Below are positions 59,663 through 64,000 of a DNA stretch of 64,000 nt, one piece after another. Under the pieces are notes generated by a model. That model was not told the DNA's origin and made no database searches. It saw only the letters and a list, made by a program, of their open reading frames with translations. This stretch comes from Hirundichthys speculiger (lineage: Eukaryota; Chordata; Actinopteri; Beloniformes; Exocoetidae). The stretch lies in NCBI GenBank assembly GCA_018398805.1, contig JAGFBZ010002152.1, forward strand, positions 1-64,000. The letters are read 5' to 3'. The number at the start of each line of letters is the position of its first letter. Position 1 is the first letter of the stretch. The position numbers were made by a program, and so were the translations under genes.

Positions 59663-60500
59663 GATCGTACACTGCCCGCTAGCCGCTACCTGCAAATTGC
59701 AGGTTTAGGAACCTCCGCTAACCGCTAATGCAATCTTCCGCTCCCTAAAGCCGCTACCCGTTATGCCGACTCCCTTACTCACTTTGTAGGTGTGGAAATG
59801 GGCGTGTCTTTTACACTTTCCGCAAACTTGGTATCTTGCGATCGTGGGTTGCGGGTACCGGATAGCGGGTGGTCTGAGCATCCGCTACCCGGTACCCACA
59901 TGTCAGCGCGTACAAGAGCGCGTCCAGAATGTCATCAACGCACGTCCACCTGGTCACGTGTGGACGTGCACAAACATCTCTACCTCTGGAATTAACTCTT
60001 GTATAAAAAGTGTGATCTGGCCTCAGTTGAACCTCTGAGAAAATAGCAGAGATCGTCTTAAACGGCTTGATCACCAGTTAAACCATAAACGACCAGAGCG
60101 TGTTTACTGGGAGGACACCGACTATCTGGGACTTTCAGGTAGCTGATAGGAATTGTCTGTGTAAAAATATTTATATGTTTATATCAGTGCAGAGGAGGAG
60201 GAGGAAGGAAGAGGAGGAAGCTCTACAGCAGATGAGAGCTGCTCTGATCTGGATGAACAGACGCTACATAGCAGTTAGCGGTTAGCGCAACCTGCTCTTA
60301 AAGGCAATGGCTACTGACGCACTGATTGGTTTAACAGGTGGAACGCCCTAACCACTCCTATGCATAAATATAGCGGGTAGCACAGGTGGGGTAGGGGGTT
60401 TAGGAAGGTGGGAGATTGCGTTCTTTGCGGAGTAACGCCCCCCCTGCTAACCGCTATCCCTTAATAGCGGCTTTAGGAGATCTAGCGGAAGATCGGGCCC
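59663..60500. mobile_element. DNA transposon copy 2 of the GGGCCCGATC...GTGTACGATC family, opposite orientation
   Basis: The right edge in reverse complement starts GGGCCCGATCTTCCGC; the left edge in reverse complement ends GTGTACGATC. It shares the blocks ACGCACTGATTGGTTTAACA, CACTCCTATGCATAAATATA and GCAATCTTCCGCTCCCTAAA with 5731-6805 but lacks the hAT MITE found there. A short frame with KEEEEALQQMRAALIWMNRR (around 60195-60270) may be a residue of an ancestral transposon protein. Confidence 0.65.
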
Positions 60501-62206
60501 TGTGTTTTGTGACTATCTGTGTGACCTGAAACGAGGGAATAACAAGGCACTTTTAACGCCTGTTACTTAACAAGCTCATTTCATTTGTTTAATTTACACC
60601 AAGAAGGGAAGATTTACTGGTTTAGTGATTTTTCTGGAGAATGTTGCTGCCATAAAATTCAATAAAAGTACATATTTTCCAAACAACGAAAAGCTCTCAG
60701 TTTCAAGATGTGGGATTTTTGGTATTATCTTAATAAAATAATGAAGTGAAAATATGTCACCAAAAATGTTTAAATGCAACTGTTTCTTTTTGCTTTTTTT
60801 ACATTTTCGAGTGTCCAGCTGCGCTGCTATTACCTGGATGGTACCTGAGTACCGCCACAGTTCCTCCATGCTGCCATTTGGCAAGGGACACAGAAGTATC
60901 GTCCGTCCTAAATGTGGTTCTACTACCGCTGCTTGTATCAAGGTGGTTAAAGGAATCTTGGGTAATCTGTGAATTACAGTTACATTATTTTACCCATAAC
61001 CACCTGGGAACCAGCGCAATGCTGTAGGACAACAAAAGAGTGACGCCAGTATTTGCACCGACAGCTAGATCTTTTCTTTCATCTCTGAGGTGTCATCCTG
61101 TTGGAATAATGGAATAATGTGATTAACAAAATGTTATTCTACGATGACAAATATCCAGCAAGAGAGACACCTGTGACATTTGAAATGGTTTTATTTGATC
61201 CAATTAAACTCTCCGCCAGCCGGAGTGGCATTTTTTGGTTATTGCTCACCTCTGGTTCAGAGATACAGACGGAGAATTTAATGGATTTATGGCGGCACAA
61301 ATGCAGACAGACGCACAACGTACTACACAAACTCACTGTGTAGAGTTATTTGTGAGCACCATCTGCTGGAGGAGGGGAAATAATCATTTCATGTCTGGGG
61401 GTGTTTTTCCTGTCATGATTACGTCCGTCTGGGATGAGTCATGCCTTCATAACGACGGAAATAACCAACGTCCCAGAGAGAGGACAAATATTTATAGGAC
61501 AAATATTATTTGAAAGAAAAAAAAAAGCCTGATTACATGCTCACCCCAGTACTTATGTGGTTCCTTGGTTACGCACTTCACATAACAATTTGTTTTGGAG
61601 TGTGTCATTGATAAAATTACAGTAGCATAAAGATTGTACAGATGCAGAGTTATTTTTTTTAATGAAAAATAAATTAACTTAAAATAAATAACTGCAAGTC
61701 CACACATGGTTTTTGAGCTACTCCACCCCCCCCAAAATGAGGAACACAATAATAACAAAAGGCTCAGACACTATATTGCTTCATTTGTGAACAGAAGACT
61801 TCGGGAAAATGTCCGAACGCTTCCGACCACAAGGGTTTATTATCCCCAATCAATTCCCTCATCCTGCTCTCCGCCCTCTTTGTTAATCTGTGGCTTCAGT
61901 GCATTAATCTGTGCAGTTAAATGGACGCTCCGTCCACTTCCTGGTCTGTCTCAAGGCCATTTAACAACCAAAACAAAGGCATCTTTAACACTGCCATAAA
62001 ATCTGTTTGGTAAAAGTGACTCGTCAGATTCAATAAGGATGAGGGTGACACACATTTTATGTGACTGATGTAAAAAAAAAAAAAAAAAAAAAAAAAAGCA
62101 CTGTTAATTACAATAATAATTATTAAATATGGATTTTAGTCCAGTAGTATTCAAGAGGGAAAGGTGAGCTTTAGTGCTACAGCAGCTACAAATAGCTGAA
62201 CAGTGC
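60501..62206. other. Gene-free stretch
   Basis: No recognised exon. An A run of 26 bases lies at 62072-62097. Confidence 0.5.
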
Positions 62207-62207
62207 A

Positions 62208-62246
62208 ATGGCGGACGCTGCAGATGTGCTCTGCAGCGACCGCCAT
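62208..62246. other. Strong hairpin (16-bp stem, 7-base loop)
   Basis: ATGGCGGACGCTGCAG (62208-62223) pairs with CTGCAGCGACCGCCAT (62231-62246) with one mismatch around loop ATGTGCT. It is immediately followed by the inverted-unit repeat at 62247. Confidence 0.85.
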
Positions 62247-62321
62247 CCAGTTTGACTGGATCCAGTCAAACTGGATCCAGTCAAACTGGATCCAGTTTGA
62301 CTGGATCCAGTTTGACTGGAT
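62247..62321. repeat. 15-bp units in alternating orientation (overlapping palindromes)
   Basis: Units TTTGACTGGATCCAG and TCAAACTGGATCCAG occur in the order direct, inverted, inverted, direct, direct. They create two 28-bp perfect palindromes at 62247-62274 and 62277-62304, each centred on GGATCC. Confidence 0.9.
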
Positions 62322-62996
62322 GTTTCAGAAAAGGAAAGAGTACAACATCCAACCAGCAGATTCAGTCTCCAGAGCAGGCCGCGAGCGGAAACGTCATCTC
62401 AGCATCGCTACTCCAGTACAGTCTGTTTTTAAAAGGTCAGTTCACCCAATGACTGACAGTGAAATTACATTAAAATGTATTTTGTGTGTCCAGATTTGGA
62501 AATATCCGTGCCAAAAAACGATCAAGAGATAAACATAGAGCAGTTCTGCAAGCAGCGCTTTAGGATAGATGCTAACATTAGCATGCTGATGTGCTCCCGG
62601 GTGCACCTTTTTTTTAATTTCTGATGTTACATGCTGAAAGCTAATTGTCAAACCTGCAGCTAAGGCTGCTAACGACGCTTCAGTTTTTGCAGGAATGTGG
62701 GCAAAAACATACCGAGGACTGACTCACGAGCAGGAATTTTATCGTTTAATTCCTGTGTAAAGGGCTTGATCAGGTCTGTGAACAGCATGTGAAAGTTTTT
62801 ACAGAAAATGTGATTGTTCAGTGCGGAGAAATCACTGTTTGATTACATATTCTTCTGTTTTGGGTGAACTAACCTGTTAAGTCAGTTTTTTTTTTTTTTT
62901 CTTTTGAATGTTCAAGCATCAGTCATAATTTAAAAGCGTTAGAGTGGATAGTGTTCACTAAGAACCAGAATATTGGTTGAAAACCAGCTCAGTCAC
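62322..62996. other. Gene-free stretch between the repeat cluster and the trak1 3' end
   Basis: Nothing supported; a T run at about 62887-62900. Confidence 0.5.
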
Positions 62997-63002
62997 TTTA
63001 TT
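62997..63002 (-). terminator. trak1: Possible trak1 polyadenylation signal
   Basis: AATAAA on the - strand, 64 bp after the apparent stop codon. TRAK1 3' untranslated regions are usually much longer, so this could be chance or reflect a shortened gene end. Confidence 0.45.
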
Positions 63003-63065
63003 GTTGGACAGTTAAAACGTTGCCAGATCCAGGTGGCCAGTCAGTTCCCCACCCAGTGGTCCAAG

Positions 63066-63656
63066 CTACTCCTGGGGTCCTGGGGCTTTCATGGCCATGC
63101 TGGCTCCAACCATGCCGGGATAACTCCGATTCCTCCTCATTCCGTCTGGGCCAAAAGGAGAGCCGGACCTGCGCAGCCCACCTAGAGGCCCGAGGATGGG
63201 ACCCGAACTCACCGCCCTGCCCCCTTGGGCGCCAGCCACACCCAGCCGCTTCACCTTGTCCAGCAAGTTGAGGTTATGGACGGTCACGCTAACGTCCGTC
63301 TGGCTTTCGCAGTCTCTCCCTCTCTGTCTGCCTCTCATCCCTCCGGTCACCTCCTTCAGGAATGGACCGCGCCGGTTTGGAGGCCAAGAAGTTGTCATAA
63401 GACGGGCTCTTGAAGTCGAAGCCCGCAGAGGTTGGCAAAGCTGAGGCACTCGGCCTTGTGGGGGAGTTTGGAGGCGTAGGACGGGCGCAGTGGATTGGGT
63501 GCTCGGTTTGGAGCGATGGAGGTGCTGAGCAGGACTCCCCCGCTGCCCTGGCTGTGCTCCGGACCCTGGCTCTGGTGATACATGGCAGCTGAGATGCCTC
63601 GTTCCTGGAGGAGGCGCACCAACCCCAGGGAGGTGCTGGTGGTCCGTGTTCCATCT
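63066..63656 (-). CDS. trak1: Trafficking kinesin-binding protein 1, last coding exon (partial, two apparent frameshifts)
   Basis: TRAK1 links mitochondria (through Miro) to kinesin-1 and dynein. This exon corresponds to the C-terminal tail, beyond the HAP1-N coiled coil and Milton domains, which lie outside the window. The acceptor is TGTGCAG at 63657-63663 (- strand). In order the frames read TSLGLVRLLQERGISAAMYH, then TPPNSP and FDFKSPSYDNFLASKPARSI, then ESQTDVSVTVHNLNLLDKVK, then GMRRNRSYPGMVGASMAMKA and a stop at 63066. These match the order of motifs in vertebrate TRAK1. Each motif block is in a different frame: one extra T (- strand) near 63478 and one extra C near 63359-63360 explain the shifts. 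The tail after MKAP is shorter than in mammals. The convergent position next to cck matches the human CCK/TRAK1 arrangement. It is either sequencing/consensus error or a decaying locus. Confidence 0.85.
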   Translation of the reverse strand, partial: RWNTDHQHLPGVGAPPPGTRHLSCHVSPEPGSGAQPGQRGSPAQHLHRSKPSTQSTAPVLRLQTPPQGRVPQLCQPLRASTSRARLMTTSWPPNRRGPFLKEVTGGMRGRQRGRDCESQTDVSVTVHNLNLLDKVKRLGVAGAQGGRAVSSGPILGPLGGLRRSGSPFGPDGMRRNRSYPGMVGASMAMKAPGPQE

Positions 63657-64000
63657 CTGCACAGACACGAGCCAGGAATGAGTTTAAAATACAGATCTGT
63701 ATGTGTTCAATCTGTCTTCTTCTGTAACGCTGTGCACCACTGACACGTTCTTGTGTTGAACTTTACTGAATGCAAGTGAACTTTTGTTGGTGGAAAACAT
63801 ATACATAATATTTGCAGGTTACTTTATTAGGTATTCCTTGCTAGGGACCTTGTCTGACCTTTTTTCCTTTATAAGCCTCTTAATTCTTTGTGGAATTGAT
63901 TCAACAAGATGCTGGAAACTTTCCTCAGAAATCTTATACTGACATAATGTGAGACAGCCTGCGATAGACGAGCGACCTGTCCAGAGTCTAACCCTGACTA
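63657..64000 (-). other. trak1: trak1 intron (partial) with repeat remnants
   Basis: It begins with the acceptor of the last exon and runs off the window. No further exon is visible before 64000. Confidence 0.6.
63818..64000. mobile_element. Degraded interspersed repeat(s) in the trak1 intron
   Basis: GGTTACTTTATTAGGTATTC then CTTGCTAGGGACC and AATTCTTTGTGGAATTGATT then CAACAAGATGCTGGAAAC follow a repeat common in fish and amphibians (ACTTTATTAGGTACACCTTG...). From about 63957 GATAGACGAGCGACCTGTCC then AGAGTCTAACCCTG resembles the GCGACCTGTCCAGGGTGTAC segment of teleost L2/SINE tails. Confidence 0.5.

Noticed and set aside
63020..63592. Several + strand frames over the trak1 exon
   Set aside because: Shadows of the GC-rich - strand trak1 coding sequence, whose motifs are recognisable.

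Overview
The window is nuclear DNA from a ray-finned fish, most likely a percomorph-type teleost. Intron-containing genes, a tRNA-headed SINE, many hAT, Harbinger-like and Tc1-like non-autonomous DNA transposons, L2/SINE-type tails ending in (GGAT)n, and many microsatellites and minisatellites all point that way. There is no bacterial, viral or organellar gene organisation. Only two protein-coding loci can be recognised.

Gene 1 is cholecystokinin (cck) on the + strand. It has a TATA box at 47817, a non-coding first exon to 47904, and three coding exons (48398-48518, 48607-48762, 50932-51068). All introns are GT-AG. The 137-residue prepro-hormone carries the CCK-8 core DYLGWMDF followed by the amidation/cleavage signal GRR. 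Gene 2 is the terminal coding exon of trak1 (mitochondrial trafficking adaptor) on the - strand, 63066-63656; the rest of the gene lies beyond the right edge. The two genes converge tail to tail, as CCK and TRAK1 do in human, which supports both calls. The trak1 exon carries two apparent one-base insertions, so it is either a consensus error or a decaying copy.

The 47 kb left of cck has no recognisable gene. It is a mosaic of DNA-transposon remnants and tandem arrays: a CACTGCAAAAA-ended element (2.2-3.3 kb); a GGGCCCGATC element with a nested hAT MITE (5.7-6.8 kb); an element with a Myb/SANT-like exon (8.2 kb, second copy 39.8 kb); hAT derivatives at 9.9, 15.2, 25.7, 27.8, 42.5 and 44.2 kb, two of them with a BED-finger remnant; a SINE at 12.4 kb; a PIF/Harbinger-type element at 34.9 kb; and five large minisatellites (9-bp at 12.7 kb, 13-bp at 17.3 kb, 28-bp at 20.8 kb, ~20-bp at 31.9 kb, 35-bp at 44.6 kb). 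Two arrays lie inside long inverted repeats. The 12 kb between cck and trak1 holds a 1.6-kb CACTGTAAAA-ended element, a second GGGCCCGATC copy in the opposite orientation, a small hAT MITE and a compact cluster of hairpins.

No clear new biological system is visible. The most unusual structures are the foldback elements carrying internally expanded satellite arrays, a 56-bp perfect palindrome, a hairpin plus inverted-unit cluster at 62.2 kb, and transposon-derived DNA-binding-domain exons. Element family names are inferred from terminal repeats, target-site duplications and remembered family features; no database search was possible.
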